Below, piece after piece: positions 30,336-39,236 of a stretch of DNA of 64,000 nt. Both the position numbers and the translations under genes were made by a program. The notes beneath the pieces were generated by a model. The model did not search any database. It was not told the origin of the DNA and saw nothing but the letters and a program-made list of their open reading frames with translations. Origin of the DNA: Halieaceae bacterium (GTDB taxonomy: Bacteria > Pseudomonadota > Gammaproteobacteria > Pseudomonadales > Halieaceae); contig CACOYM010000001.1 in NCBI GenBank assembly GCA_902631395.1, forward strand, positions 62,001 through 126,000, given 5' to 3'. How positions within the stretch are numbered: the first letter of the stretch is position 1; every line of letters begins with the position of its first letter.

Positions 30336-32162
30336 ATGATGCGATTGTTAAAAGGAATTTGGCGCGTCCTAAGCGGCATTAGTCGGTTTATAACGGTGTT
30401 GTTGCCGCTGATTTTTGTGGCGATTTTTTTTGTGGCGGTGAGTTCCAGTTTGAATGAGTCGACGTCTGAGCCGCTGCCTCAGCAAGCTGGCTTATTAATT
30501 GCGCCGAACGGCCCGTTGGTAGAGGACGTGCTGCCCGTTGAGCCTGTGTCGGCATTTCTCAACCAAGACTACTACCAGCCGATGCTGCTCAACGATGTCG
30601 TAAGGGCGATCCGCTGGGCTAAGACCGATGACAGGATCACCTCACTTGTGCTGGATCTCGAGAACCTTGCTGGACCATCCACCAGCCAGACCGTCGAGAT
30701 TAGTGACGCGATCGCGGAGTTCAAAGAAGCTGGCAAACCCGTGATCGCATTCGGTGATTTTTACTCTCAGGCGCATTATCTTCTGGCCTCTCAGGCCGAT
30801 CATATTTTGCTCCACCCCGAGGGCGGCATGTTCCTCGAAGGATTCTCCGTGTATCGGTCTTATCTGCGCACGTTTCTCGAGAAAATCCGAGTTACGATGC
30901 ATGTATTTCGTGCGGGAGAGAGCAAGTCTGCTGTCGAGCCCTACCTTCGTGACGATATGTCGGCTACTGAGCGCGAGATTGTGACGCGCTGGTTGGGAGA
31001 ACTATGGTCAGCCTACACCGAGCTCGCCGAGTCGGGCCGTGACATGCCCGAGGGTGAAATGGATCGGTTTATTGCCAGCTTTGGCAAGCGGCTTGCAGCA
31101 TCGAATAATAATCTGGCTGAGACCGTGATAGCGGCCGGTTGGGTCGACTCCCTGGCTGATCACGCCGAGATCGAAGCGGTTCTCGCTAAGTGGGTCGGCG
31201 CGACAGACGAAGACGGCGACGCCGAGTTGGTGAGGCTGGGTCGCTACGTTGATGATCAGAAAGCTCACTTGGCTGTCAGCCAAGAAACGTTACCGTTGGT
31301 TGCCATTATTCCAGTGGAGGGCACTATTGTGCCTGGTGACAGCGAAGATGGCATGGCCGGCAGTGACACAATTGTGGGTTACATTGACACTGCGCTGGAG
31401 GCAGAGGATCTCGCTGCGGTGGTGCTGAGGGTTAATTCCCCGGGTGGGAGCGTTTTCGCCTCTGACCTGATTCGCCGAAAATTGGCGGAACTTCTCGCAG
31501 CAGACATTCCACTAGTTGTCTCGATGGGGAGCGTGGCGGCTTCCGGAGGTTACTGGATCTCCGCAGAGGCCGACGAAATTTGGGCGCTGCCCAGCACTAT
31601 TACCGGCAGTATTGGTGCCTTCTCTGCGTTCCCAACGATCGAGGGCATCATCGACTACATCGGCGTGACGGTGGATGGTGTCAGGACGACCCCTCTGGCG
31701 GGGGAGGCAAGCCTGGGCCGCGGTCTGAGCTCCCAGATGGCCAACATCGTCCAAGCGCTTTCGTACGGCGTGTACGATGATTTCATTGAACTGGTCGCCA
31801 CAGGTCGCGAGATGAGCGAGAGCGACGTGAGAAAGATTGCCGAGGGCATTGTTTGGACAGGTACAGACGCGAGAGAGATAGGGCTGGTTGATCAGCTGGG
31901 TGGGTTAAAGGAGGCAGTTGCGTCCGCTGCGGCATTGGCAGGTGTCAAGGAATGGCGAACAGGCAGAACGCAGTTGCCACCTCCTTTTGAAACTATTTTG
32001 CTCGAGGAGTTAAGCCGCTCAATCAATACAAGCCTTCTCCCTGCTGGGGGGTGGTTTAAATCTCTGGCGGCGAGTTTCAAACCAGTTGTCAAAGGGTTGT
32101 CGACTCTGCGCGACCCAATGCACGTTTACGTGCAGTGCTTGTCCTGCGCGCCTATTTTCTGA
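30336..32162 (+). CDS. sppA: Signal peptide peptidase SppA, long (67 kDa) type
   Basis: This membrane-anchored serine protease degrades cleaved signal peptides in the inner membrane. The 608-residue product has a single N-terminal helix (about 15-37) and two tandem Clp-like domains. The catalytic dyad is split as in E. coli: lysine in FRAGESKSAVEPYLRDDMS (K197) in the first domain and serine in SMGSVAASGGYW (S403) in the second. ITGSIGAF is also typical. The Nudix gene starts 13 bases after the stop. Confidence 0.95.
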   Translation: MMRLLKGIWRVLSGISRFITVLLPLIFVAIFFVAVSSSLNESTSEPLPQQAGLLIAPNGPLVEDVLPVEPVSAFLNQDYYQPMLLNDVVRAIRWAKTDDRITSLVLDLENLAGPSTSQTVEISDAIAEFKEAGKPVIAFGDFYSQAHYLLASQADHILLHPEGGMFLEGFSVYRSYLRTFLEKIRVTMHVFRAGESKSAVEPYLRDDMSATEREIVTRWLGELWSAYTELAESGRDMPEGEMDRFIASFGKRLAASNNNLAETVIAAGWVDSLADHAEIEAVLAKWVGATDEDGDAELVRLGRYVDDQKAHLAVSQETLPLVAIIPVEGTIVPGDSEDGMAGSDTIVGYIDTALEAEDLAAVVLRVNSPGGSVFASDLIRRKLAELLAADIPLVVSMGSVAASGGYWISAEADEIWALPSTITGSIGAFSAFPTIEGIIDYIGVTVDGVRTTPLAGEASLGRGLSSQMANIVQALSYGVYDDFIELVATGREMSESDVRKIAEGIVWTGTDAREIGLVDQLGGLKEAVASAAALAGVKEWRTGRTQLPPPFETILLEELSRSINTSLLPAGGWFKSLAASFKPVVKGLSTLRDPMHVYVQCLSCAPIF

Positions 32163-32175
32163 GGTTAGTGCGTCG

Positions 32176-32868
32176 GTGGTACTCGAGCTTTCCCATACCT
32201 TAAGTGAGCCCAGGCCTGCTGCGACGGCGATTCTGGTGCGGTTTACCGATCGGTCGGTGGAAGTGCTGCTACTGAAACGCAACGAAACGCTTAAGCACAT
32301 GCCGGGCCTGTGGGTGTTCCCCGGGGGGAAAGTCGAGTCAGAAGATCCCGGCGCGGACGCCCTTGAGAAGGCACGATACGGTGCAGCTCGCGAGTTACAA
32401 GAAGAGGCTGGAGTGACAGTGCCTCCCGCTCAGCTGATGCCGTTTTCGCATTGGCTAACGCCTGTAGTGGTGAAAAGACGTTTTAGCACCTGGTTTTTTC
32501 TGGCTGAAGTTGATGATGATACGCCCGTTACTGTTGATGGCAGCGAGATCACGGCGCATCGCTGGTGGTGTCCATCCGAGGCGATTGCTGCGCACCATAG
32601 CGGCGATTTGCCGCTGACGCCGCCAACACTGGTCTCTCTTCACGACCTGCAGACGCTAGAGGTGTCCCGAGACAGATGGGCTGCTTTGTCTGCAAGGTCA
32701 CCGGCCCATTTTTCCCCTAGAGTGGTGCGTGATGATGAGGCGATGGTCTTTCTTTACGAGGGCGATATAAGTTACGAGAGCGGTGATCTCAATCTGCAGG
32801 GGGCCGTGCACCGAACGTTGGGTAAAGGAGATATCTTTTACTATGAGTCTCTGTCTGCAGGAGTGTAA
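32176..32868 (+). CDS. Nudix hydrolase
   Basis: The protein has 230 residues with a Nudix domain. LWVFPGGKVESEDPG leads into AARELQEEAGV, so the box GX5EX7REUXEEXGU is present but stretched by an insertion of about eleven residues (DPGADALEKAR). That insertion is usual in NUDT8/NUDT19-like proteins, some of which act on CoA derivatives. WLTPVVVKRRFSTWFFLA supports that subgroup; the substrate is not known. GTG 32176 is chosen (GAGG eleven bases upstream); frames upstream lie in sppA. Confidence 0.8.
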   Translation: MVLELSHTLSEPRPAATAILVRFTDRSVEVLLLKRNETLKHMPGLWVFPGGKVESEDPGADALEKARYGAARELQEEAGVTVPPAQLMPFSHWLTPVVVKRRFSTWFFLAEVDDDTPVTVDGSEITAHRWWCPSEAIAAHHSGDLPLTPPTLVSLHDLQTLEVSRDRWAALSARSPAHFSPRVVRDDEAMVFLYEGDISYESGDLNLQGAVHRTLGKGDIFYYESLSAGV

Positions 32869-32922
32869 GCCAAGTGCTAAAGTGATGATGCAATGCGTTT
32901 CTGAACAGGCCGCTCGGATGCG

Positions 32923-33501
32923 CTAGTGAAACCATTTTGCGCCCGGTAACCTAGGCTTAGTCTCGGCCACAGTCTCGTCAAATAGCGGTCGAAGCCGACG
33001 GTCGCTGCCCAACTCCTGCCTTCTGGAAATCATTGTTATTGGAAACAGGAACACGTCGAGATCGCGGAAGCGCAATGCTCGAGATCGCCCTTTACGATCC
33101 CGGTAAACCACCCAATGCATACTTAATCGGCCACCCAGCAAGTCCCCGAACACAAGCCCCATCGCCTGCAATGTTAGGGTGTCGCTCGCGGGCACAATGT
33201 GCTCATCAAGTATCCGCTGGAGCGTATCGAGATCCCGGTCGACGTTGCCGGTCAGGCCACGCCCCAATCTATTGGCGAATGCTTCCACGCGACTGCGCTG
33301 CCGATCCATGAATTGCAGGTCAATGGCAGTAAGCGGTCCGACCAACACTTCGAAATCGGCGCTTTGTGCGTCGCACAGCGACGCCGTACTGAGCGATAGC
33401 GCGAGGGTGATCATGCGCTGCCCTATTCGCTTGGCAAACTCAAAAAACACTGCCTTATGCAGTTGTGAAACCCGCGCTGAAATGGATAATTGCGACATCA
33501 T
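32923..33501 (-). CDS. Exported protein of unknown function (DUF3806-like)
   Basis: The product is 192 residues. A basic start (KAVFFEFAKRIGQR) precedes a hydrophobic segment MITLALSLSTASLCDAQSA that looks like a signal peptide ending near residue 46. The mature part has DRQRSRVEAFANRLGRG, LQRILDEHIVPA, MGLVFGDLLGGRLSMHWVVY and LFPITMISRR, a pattern that resembles DUF3806. No catalytic motif is evident. It is divergent from dapA with only 44 bases between start codons. Confidence 0.68.
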   Translation of the reverse strand: MMSQLSISARVSQLHKAVFFEFAKRIGQRMITLALSLSTASLCDAQSADFEVLVGPLTAIDLQFMDRQRSRVEAFANRLGRGLTGNVDRDLDTLQRILDEHIVPASDTLTLQAMGLVFGDLLGGRLSMHWVVYRDRKGRSRALRFRDLDVFLFPITMISRRQELGSDRRLRPLFDETVAETKPRLPGAKWFH

Positions 33502-33545
33502 GAAGACCTGTTTCGACCCTGTAAGGGCCCTCCTGGAGTAAGTCG

Positions 33546-34418
33546 ATGATAACCGGAAGCATCGTTGCGTTGGTAACGCCCATGCACCCAGATGGCGGAA
33601 TCGATTGGCCCGCGTTAGGACGTCTGATCGAATATCACATCGAATCCGGCACGGCCGCACTAGGTGTTGCGGGCACCACGGGTGAGAGCCCGACGCTAAC
33701 CGTGCCAGAGCACTGCGAGGTGATTCGATTTGCTGTTGAGCAGGCGGGCGGGCGGATACCCATTGTGGCAGGCACGGGCGGCAACTCGACCCATGAGGCA
33801 GTCGAGCTCACCGTGGCCGCTGCTGAGGCGGGGGCGGACTATTCATTATCGGTGACGCCTTACTACAATAAGCCTACCCAGCAGGGCTTGATTGAGCATT
33901 TTAAGGCAGTTGCCGGCGCTGTGAACTTACCCGTCATCCTCTATAACGTCCCGGGCCGGACAGGCTGTGATTTAGTCAATGAGACGGTCATCAGGCTGAG
34001 TCAAATTGATAACATCGTGGCAATCAAGGACGCTACGGGGGAGGTTGAGCGAGGCGCGGCTCTCATCGAAGCGGTGCCGGATGGCTTTTCGGTCTTTTCG
34101 GGGGATGATGCGACGGCGTTGGAGCTGATGCGTCGCGGCGGTAAAGGCAACGTCTCGGTCACGGCAAATATCGCTGCAGTTGATATGGCAACCATGTGCA
34201 ACCTGGCGCTGGCTAATGAATGGGAAGCGGCGATGGAGATCGATGCGCGTTTGTCGCGGCTCAATCACTTGTTGTTCAGCGAGACCAATCCGATTCCGGT
34301 AAAGTGGGCCATGGCGCGTCGAGGCATGATTCAAGAGGGTATTCGCTTACCGTTGACTCCTATGTCTGAGGAATGCTACGCGCCGTTGGAGCAAGCAATG
34401 GAGACGTATTTCGCGTGA
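33546..34418 (+). CDS. dapA: 4-hydroxy-tetrahydrodipicolinate synthase
   Basis: Condenses pyruvate with aspartate semialdehyde in lysine/diaminopimelate synthesis. A TIM-barrel enzyme of 290 residues with GTTGESPTL (the Thr-Thr pair of the proton relay), YYNKPTQQGL, YNVPGRTG (catalytic Tyr) and IKDATGEV with the Schiff-base lysine. bamC follows with a GTGA overlap. In Pseudomonas the same dapA-bamC-MBL order leads to purC, which is not present here. Confidence 0.97.
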   Translation: MITGSIVALVTPMHPDGGIDWPALGRLIEYHIESGTAALGVAGTTGESPTLTVPEHCEVIRFAVEQAGGRIPIVAGTGGNSTHEAVELTVAAAEAGADYSLSVTPYYNKPTQQGLIEHFKAVAGAVNLPVILYNVPGRTGCDLVNETVIRLSQIDNIVAIKDATGEVERGAALIEAVPDGFSVFSGDDATALELMRRGGKGNVSVTANIAAVDMATMCNLALANEWEAAMEIDARLSRLNHLLFSETNPIPVKWAMARRGMIQEGIRLPLTPMSEECYAPLEQAMETYFA

Positions 34419-35446
34419 AGCGGTTAGGACTCTTTTTGGCTATGTTGTTGCCACTCCCAGCCTGCAGTTGGTTGTTCGGCGAGGAGGGGTTGTTCCCCGA
34501 TAACGCCGGCCGATACCAGACGGCCCCCGAGTTGGCGCCAATCGACGTGCCGCCTCACCTGTCTACTGATGCGATTCAGCCTGACTACCCTGTGCCACCG
34601 ATAGCGAAAAGCGCACAGCTCGCGACTCAGTTTGAGACACCCAGACCAACACCTCTGACGGCTAAAAATCAAGCCGACGCAGTGCGTATTCAGAGTCTCT
34701 CGGGCGAGCGCTGGGCGTTGGTCAATGTCGCGCCCGGGCAGCTATGGCCGCAGGTGCGGGGATTTTTGACGACTAGCGGCATTGGTGTGGCTGCGGTCGA
34801 TGCCGAAGCAGGCCTCATCGACACCCAGTGGTTTAAACTCGAAGATCGTGAATTGTCCTCGCGATTCCGATTCCGGGTTGATACTGGCGTGCAGCGTAAT
34901 ACTTCCGAACTGCATGTGTTGCAGCAGAATCGTGGCGTCGAGGACGTCGAATGGCCTCGCGACTCAGACGACCGTGACCTAGAACGCAAGATGCTGCAGG
35001 ACGTGGCTCAGTACCTGGCGAACAGTGCGGAAACGGTGCCCATTTCAATGATGGCCGATCGTTCGATGAGCGACTCAGGGCGCATCACCCTCGAGGACGG
35101 GGATCAGGAAACGCGTATTCGCCTCGCACTCCCCTTTGATCGGGCGTGGGCTTCTCTGGTCAAGGGCACTGAGCAGGCCGATTTTGTTATCGAAGACCGC
35201 AACCGAAGCGAGGGGATTTTGTATGCGACGTTTGTTGGCCCTCAGCAAGAGGAAGATAGCGGCTGGTTTGACTGGCTCTGGGGTGGGGAAGACGGCCATC
35301 CGTTGGCAGGTCACCGCTACCAGATTCACCTCGATGCTGAGAACGATGACACAATGTTGATTACGCTGCGTGGGGTCAAGGGTGAAGTCATTGAGCGTCG
35401 TGAGCAGCAGGCACTGCTGACGATCCTACGGGGCAATATTACCTGA
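34415..35446 (+). CDS. bamC: Outer membrane assembly lipoprotein BamC
   Basis: BamC is a BAM-complex lipoprotein that helps insert beta-barrels in the outer membrane. The 343-residue product has a lipoprotein signal (LGLFLAMLLPLPAC, Cys17), an unstructured N-terminal stretch (PELAPIDVPPHL), then two helix-grip domains (ERWALVNVAPGQLWPQVRGFL and the C-terminal LALPFDRAWASLVKGTEQADF). GTG 34415 overlaps the dapA stop; GGAGA lies nine bases upstream. Confidence 0.9.
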   Translation: MKRLGLFLAMLLPLPACSWLFGEEGLFPDNAGRYQTAPELAPIDVPPHLSTDAIQPDYPVPPIAKSAQLATQFETPRPTPLTAKNQADAVRIQSLSGERWALVNVAPGQLWPQVRGFLTTSGIGVAAVDAEAGLIDTQWFKLEDRELSSRFRFRVDTGVQRNTSELHVLQQNRGVEDVEWPRDSDDRDLERKMLQDVAQYLANSAETVPISMMADRSMSDSGRITLEDGDQETRIRLALPFDRAWASLVKGTEQADFVIEDRNRSEGILYATFVGPQQEEDSGWFDWLWGGEDGHPLAGHRYQIHLDAENDDTMLITLRGVKGEVIERREQQALLTILRGNIT

Positions 35447-36246
35447 TGCGAATCGCGTTGCTCGGAAGTGGTAGCAAGGGGAACGCGACGCTGGTTGACA
35501 CGGGAGAGACCCTTCTCCTAATAGATTGTGGATTACCCCGCGAGGAGGCCGAAAAGCGACTCGCCTTCAGAGGTATTGTTGCCGGAGATCTAGATGGCAT
35601 CCTGGTTACCCACGAGCACGGCGATCACTGCCGGGGCGTGGTACCCCTATCTAAAGCGCACTCACTCCCCGTATTTCTGACCGCGGGTACCGCCAGTAGT
35701 CGCAAGTTGCAAGGACTCCGCAGCGGTGTGGTGATTCGCCCTGGCGATCGCTTTGACATCGGCGATTGTCGGATTGCAGCAGAGCCAGTACCTCATGATG
35801 CTCGCGAGCCAGTGCAGTTTTGCCTGCAGTCAGGTGACTGCAAGTTGGGTATCCTGACCGATCTCGGCAGTGTCACGCCGCATGTCGTGCGGGCGTTTTC
35901 AAACTGTGACGCCTTGGTGCTCGAGTTCAATCATGACCCAGTTATGTTGGCCGAGGGCCCTTATCCAAAATCTGTGAAAACCCGAGTGGGTGGTGCATTC
36001 GGCCATCTGACGAACCAGCAGGCCCGCCAATTTCTGGATCATGCCGATACCGCTAAATTGAAAATGCTTTTCGTGGCACATATCAGCGAGCAGAACAACG
36101 CCCCTGAGCTTGCTGATGCAGCTCTGAAAGGATGGCCGGGCTTGTCGTCTTGCGCAGTGATTCATGCAACGCAGGAGGCTGGTTTTGAATGGCATACCCT
36201 TGATGGATTAAATCAACAACTTGAGATCCGAGCGGGATTGGGATGA
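35446..36246 (+). CDS. Metallo-beta-lactamase fold hydrolase, WalJ/YycJ-like
   Basis: The product has 266 residues with an MBL metal site THEHGDHCRGV (HxHxDH, about residues 55-65) and a further aspartate in GILTDLGSVT. The start MRIALLGSGSKGNATLVD is characteristic of the YycJ/WalJ group, some members of which are nucleases. The physiological substrate is unknown. It begins at the last base of the bamC stop codon. The 214 bases that follow to 36460 show no gene or RNA. Confidence 0.85.
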   Translation: MRIALLGSGSKGNATLVDTGETLLLIDCGLPREEAEKRLAFRGIVAGDLDGILVTHEHGDHCRGVVPLSKAHSLPVFLTAGTASSRKLQGLRSGVVIRPGDRFDIGDCRIAAEPVPHDAREPVQFCLQSGDCKLGILTDLGSVTPHVVRAFSNCDALVLEFNHDPVMLAEGPYPKSVKTRVGGAFGHLTNQQARQFLDHADTAKLKMLFVAHISEQNNAPELADAALKGWPGLSSCAVIHATQEAGFEWHTLDGLNQQLEIRAGLG

Positions 36247-36460
36247 CGCTCGCTCTCGAGGGTAGAGCCAGTGCGCGCCTGCGAGGAGAGCATGAAACTA
36301 AAGCAACTAACTTGACTGGGTGACGCGCTATGGTAGGCACCCTCCTATCGTCTCATGATGACTCCGCAGCCTAAGACTTACCCAGACCTGATTATTTAGG
36401 ATTCTGCACTGACCAAGTCCTCACAAGAGTCTTGAGGGTGCGCCCAGCTGATGAGGAGTG

Positions 36461-37321
36461 TTATTCGGTCTGAGGCGATTGATGCTTCCAACGACGATTC
36501 GACCATAAATAACTCTCGGGCTCTCCCTGAATCGTCTGCTCTGCTGCTCGGATATAGGCCTCGATAATTTGCTCCTCGGTGAGTTGCCCGGGTGTTTCAA
36601 CAATGGGAATCAGGCTCAGATGGTAGTGGCCACGGTTTTTGCGTTGACAACGAGCGAACATCACCGGGAAGTCGGTTAACTTAGCGATGGTCGCGGGGCC
36701 GAGGAAAAATCCGGTAGCTTGGTTTAGCCAGTTAGTCCAGTAGACGTTGTCGCGGCCGCCAGGTGACTGGTCAGCAAGTAATACCAAGAGACGGAATCGG
36801 CGGCGGTTTTTGAGGACGTTGCGTGCAACCTTCTCCATTAATATCGGCTCGCCCCCAAACCGACTCCTGACTTCGTAGGCAAAACGGTCGGCGCCTTCGT
36901 TTCGCAGGCGCTTATAGACTGGATCAATGGCGAGATTGCCGTGCGCATTGGCGGCATGCATCATCCACTCCCAGTTGCCCAAATGAATCGTCAGCACGAT
37001 GACCGACTTAACGCGGTTCTCAGTCACTCGGTTGAGCTCATCCAACCCTTCAACAGTGACCCGCTGCTTGAACTCACTTAGGGGCATCCGGGAGGCATGG
37101 AGAATTTCCATGGTGACATCGGTGAATTGTCGGTAAAAACGTGTAGCAACGTCTCCCCGCCATGCCTCATCCCGCTCGGGAAAAGCGTTCTGCAGATTTT
37201 TATAAACCACTTTTGTTCGGTACCGAAATACACGCTGTAACAAAAATGCGCCAACCGATGCCAACCCATACTTGATGGGAAGCGGTAACAGTGCGAGCGC
37301 CTTGTAGAGCCAATAAATCAT
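36461..37321 (-). CDS. LpxL/LpxM-like lipid A or lysophospholipid acyltransferase
   Basis: A 286-residue inner-membrane acyltransferase of the HtrB family. It has an N-terminal hydrophobic anchor, the HX4E catalytic motif in HLGNWEWMM (about residues 113-121), DPVYKRLRNEGADRF, and the LLADQSPGG segment. LpxL/M enzymes add secondary acyl chains to Kdo-lipid A; this one is too divergent from E. coli to choose the position. It overlaps the upstream LRR lipoprotein gene by 4 bases. Confidence 0.85.
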   Translation of the reverse strand: MIYWLYKALALLPLPIKYGLASVGAFLLQRVFRYRTKVVYKNLQNAFPERDEAWRGDVATRFYRQFTDVTMEILHASRMPLSEFKQRVTVEGLDELNRVTENRVKSVIVLTIHLGNWEWMMHAANAHGNLAIDPVYKRLRNEGADRFAYEVRSRFGGEPILMEKVARNVLKNRRRFRLLVLLADQSPGGRDNVYWTNWLNQATGFFLGPATIAKLTDFPVMFARCQRKNRGHYHLSLIPIVETPGQLTEEQIIEAYIRAAEQTIQGEPESYLWSNRRWKHQSPQTE

Positions 37322-37842
37322 CGCGCGATGCAGTGGTTGGGGAGAATGAGTTGCAGAGTTGGCCGGATCTTATCCGATGTCGGACATTGTAGGCGCGGAT
37401 TGCTATTCAGATTCAGTGTGCGCAGGCCGCTCATCCGTAGCACCGGGATCGCATCGATGATGTCGTTGTTATCAAGCCATAGTTGCTCCAACCCCGTGAG
37501 GCGCTCGAGTTCGAGTAGATTCCGGATTGTGTTGTCATTTAATTTGAGCGACCGGACTTGATCAAATTGCGAGATACCAGCCAGCGAAGTAATGCCTGCG
37601 TCACTGCAGTTGAGACTCACTATATCGCTTGGCTGTGTGGCCCCAATGTCTTCGGCGATTTGCTGCAGGCAGTTCCGTAGGGCCGCATCCTCGATACCAT
37701 CGACGCGTAAAGGTGATGCGGGGGCATAGACGGTGACTTCGTTGACCGTAATGTCGTACTGGCTCATTGTGGAACATGCTGTCATAAGGGCGATGCCGAT
37801 CAGCGCAAATGCGGCGCTTAACCCTGTATGGAATGGCTTCAT
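37318..37842 (-). CDS. Leucine-rich-repeat lipoprotein
   Basis: The protein has 174 residues. The signal peptide ends in a lipobox-like LMTACS (Cys23), so it should be a periplasm-facing lipoprotein. Residues about 83-155 hold three to four short LRR units (ITSLAGISQFDQVRSLKLND, LERLTGLEQLWLDN, GLRTLNLNSN), capped by a cysteine-containing end (LQCPTS...NHC). Such LRRs usually bind proteins. It is coupled to the acyltransferase gene by a 4-base overlap; the reason is unknown. Confidence 0.8.
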   Translation of the reverse strand: MKPFHTGLSAAFALIGIALMTACSTMSQYDITVNEVTVYAPASPLRVDGIEDAALRNCLQQIAEDIGATQPSDIVSLNCSDAGITSLAGISQFDQVRSLKLNDNTIRNLLELERLTGLEQLWLDNNDIIDAIPVLRMSGLRTLNLNSNPRLQCPTSDKIRPTLQLILPNHCIAR

Positions 37843-37891
37843 AGTATGCTTGGGACGAGGTTCACTTCAGTCAATCACGGCGCATTATGCA

Positions 37892-38692
37892 ATGCAAACT
37901 ATCATGAGCGAGGCAAGTGTCGCGGTGCCCGCTCCCCCGGCGGTGCTGGCTGTTTCAGGGGAGTCGCCGGCGCGCGCCCGCGCGGCAGCTGCAGCATTAA
38001 ATGTTCCATTGTGTTTGGAAAAAACATCGACGGAACCGCTACTTGTGGTAGGCGAGACAGATGCGTGGCTGGAGTTGGACGGCACCGAGGTACGATTGAG
38101 CTTTGATTCAGCGACCATGCGCCATCGGCGCCGCGGCGGGCAGAATGAGCTGTTGGGCCGCGCGGTGGGGGTGAAGGCGGACCGTAAACCACGTATCTGG
38201 GATGCTACCGGCGGAATGGGCCGTGACGCCTTCGTGCTGGCCGACCTCGGTTGTGAGATCACGTTGAATGAGCGGGTACCCGTGCTTGCCTGGTTGCTCA
38301 ATGAAGCGATTGCTGCGGCCAGCGTCAGCAGTCACGAGCAGATGCGCAGTGCCGCTGGACGCATGGCGGTTGTGGCAGGGGATAGTTGCCAATTTGCTGT
38401 GCCCTCAGATGCCGTGCTGTATCTTGACCCAATGTTCCCCCAACGTAAAAAAGCGGCCGCTGTGAGAAAAGAAGCTGTGATGTTGCAGCGGTTGGCGGGT
38501 GGCCATGATACCGAGCACTTATGGGACTGGGCATGGGCACAGCCGGTTGAGCGGATTGTGGTGAAGCGGCCGCTGCGCGCGCCTGTTTTGGGGGCACAGC
38601 GACCCTCGCATACGCTGTCAGGTAAGTCAGTGCGTTTTGACGTATTTGTGCGCAATAAGCAGGCCGATCCGGCCAGCCGAGCCGAGGTGTAG
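37892..38692 (+). CDS. rsmJ: 16S rRNA (guanine1516-N2)-methyltransferase
   Basis: RsmJ methylates G1516 of 16S rRNA with SAM. The 266-residue product has RHRRRGGQNELLGRAVGVK (about residues 82-100), the SAM motif WDATGGMGRDAFVLADLG, and the catalytic-type DPMFPQRKKAAAVRKE, all specific to the family, plus VKRPLRAP near the end. The N-terminal 40 residues are Ala/Pro rich. ATG 37904 is an alternative start; neither has a clear Shine-Dalgarno. Confidence 0.92.
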   Translation: MQTIMSEASVAVPAPPAVLAVSGESPARARAAAAALNVPLCLEKTSTEPLLVVGETDAWLELDGTEVRLSFDSATMRHRRRGGQNELLGRAVGVKADRKPRIWDATGGMGRDAFVLADLGCEITLNERVPVLAWLLNEAIAAASVSSHEQMRSAAGRMAVVAGDSCQFAVPSDAVLYLDPMFPQRKKAAAVRKEAVMLQRLAGGHDTEHLWDWAWAQPVERIVVKRPLRAPVLGAQRPSHTLSGKSVRFDVFVRNKQADPASRAEV

Positions 38693-38693
38693 C

Positions 38694-39236
38694 GTGGCAG
38701 CGAGCGGATTCTGGATTGGCGTGGAGGCAATGCCGTTATCGGTACTGTGCGCCGCAACGGAGCATGAACGGCCCATATTCTGTGGTCGGTTATCGCTAAA
38801 TCAAACCTTTCAGGCCGCGTTGGGTGATGTTCACGAACGAGCAGAGTGGCACGACGTAGCCCTGGATACGGCAATTGGTCAGGGATACCTTATCGACCTT
38901 TTACGCCAGCGTTTACCTTTAGAGAGAGTTGTTTTGGCGCTGGATGTCTCGGCAGACAAGCATTATGGCGATCGGTTCATGGCGTCATTGGATGAGTACC
39001 TGGTAAGGACGCGCAGTATCGTAGAGGCCCTGATAGTTGTTACACGGGGGGTAGAGGCCATGATGCCCCCGGGAAGCGGTACACTGACGGTGATGCTGCG
39101 CGGGCCGCGCCAGGCTTACTCTCCGCTGACGGAGGGACTGGCCGCGTTTGTGGAGAAGTTTGTTTCCGCTGAAGCCGCGCTATGGGCAGAAGGAGGGCGT
39201 TCACTCCGCATTGAACGCGCTGACTCAGATGAGTAG
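38694..39236 (+). CDS. Hypothetical protein
   Basis: The protein has 180 residues and no signal or membrane segment. It begins one base after the rsmJ stop at a GTG with GAGGTG upstream, so it is likely co-translated with rsmJ. The layout of strands and helices ([10 protein letters not shown], then a helix [22 protein letters not shown], then [10 protein letters not shown] and [20 protein letters not shown]) faintly recalls the second half of a short-chain dehydrogenase, but the YxxxK and NNAG motifs are absent. I do not recognise a family. The 3' end overlaps convergent dapE by 12 bases. Confidence 0.6.
   Translation: MAASGFWIGVEAMPLSVLCAATEHERPIFCGRLSLNQTFQAALGDVHERAEWHDVALDTAIGQGYLIDLLRQRLPLERVVLALDVSADKHYGDRFMASLDEYLVRTRSIVEALIVVTRGVEAMMPPGSGTLTVMLRGPRQAYSPLTEGLAAFVEKFVSAEAALWAEGGRSLRIERADSDE

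Noticed and set aside
36247-36460. Expected purC after the MBL hydrolase, by analogy with Pseudomonas
   Set aside because: No purC-like sequence or remnant is found in this 214-base gap in any frame.
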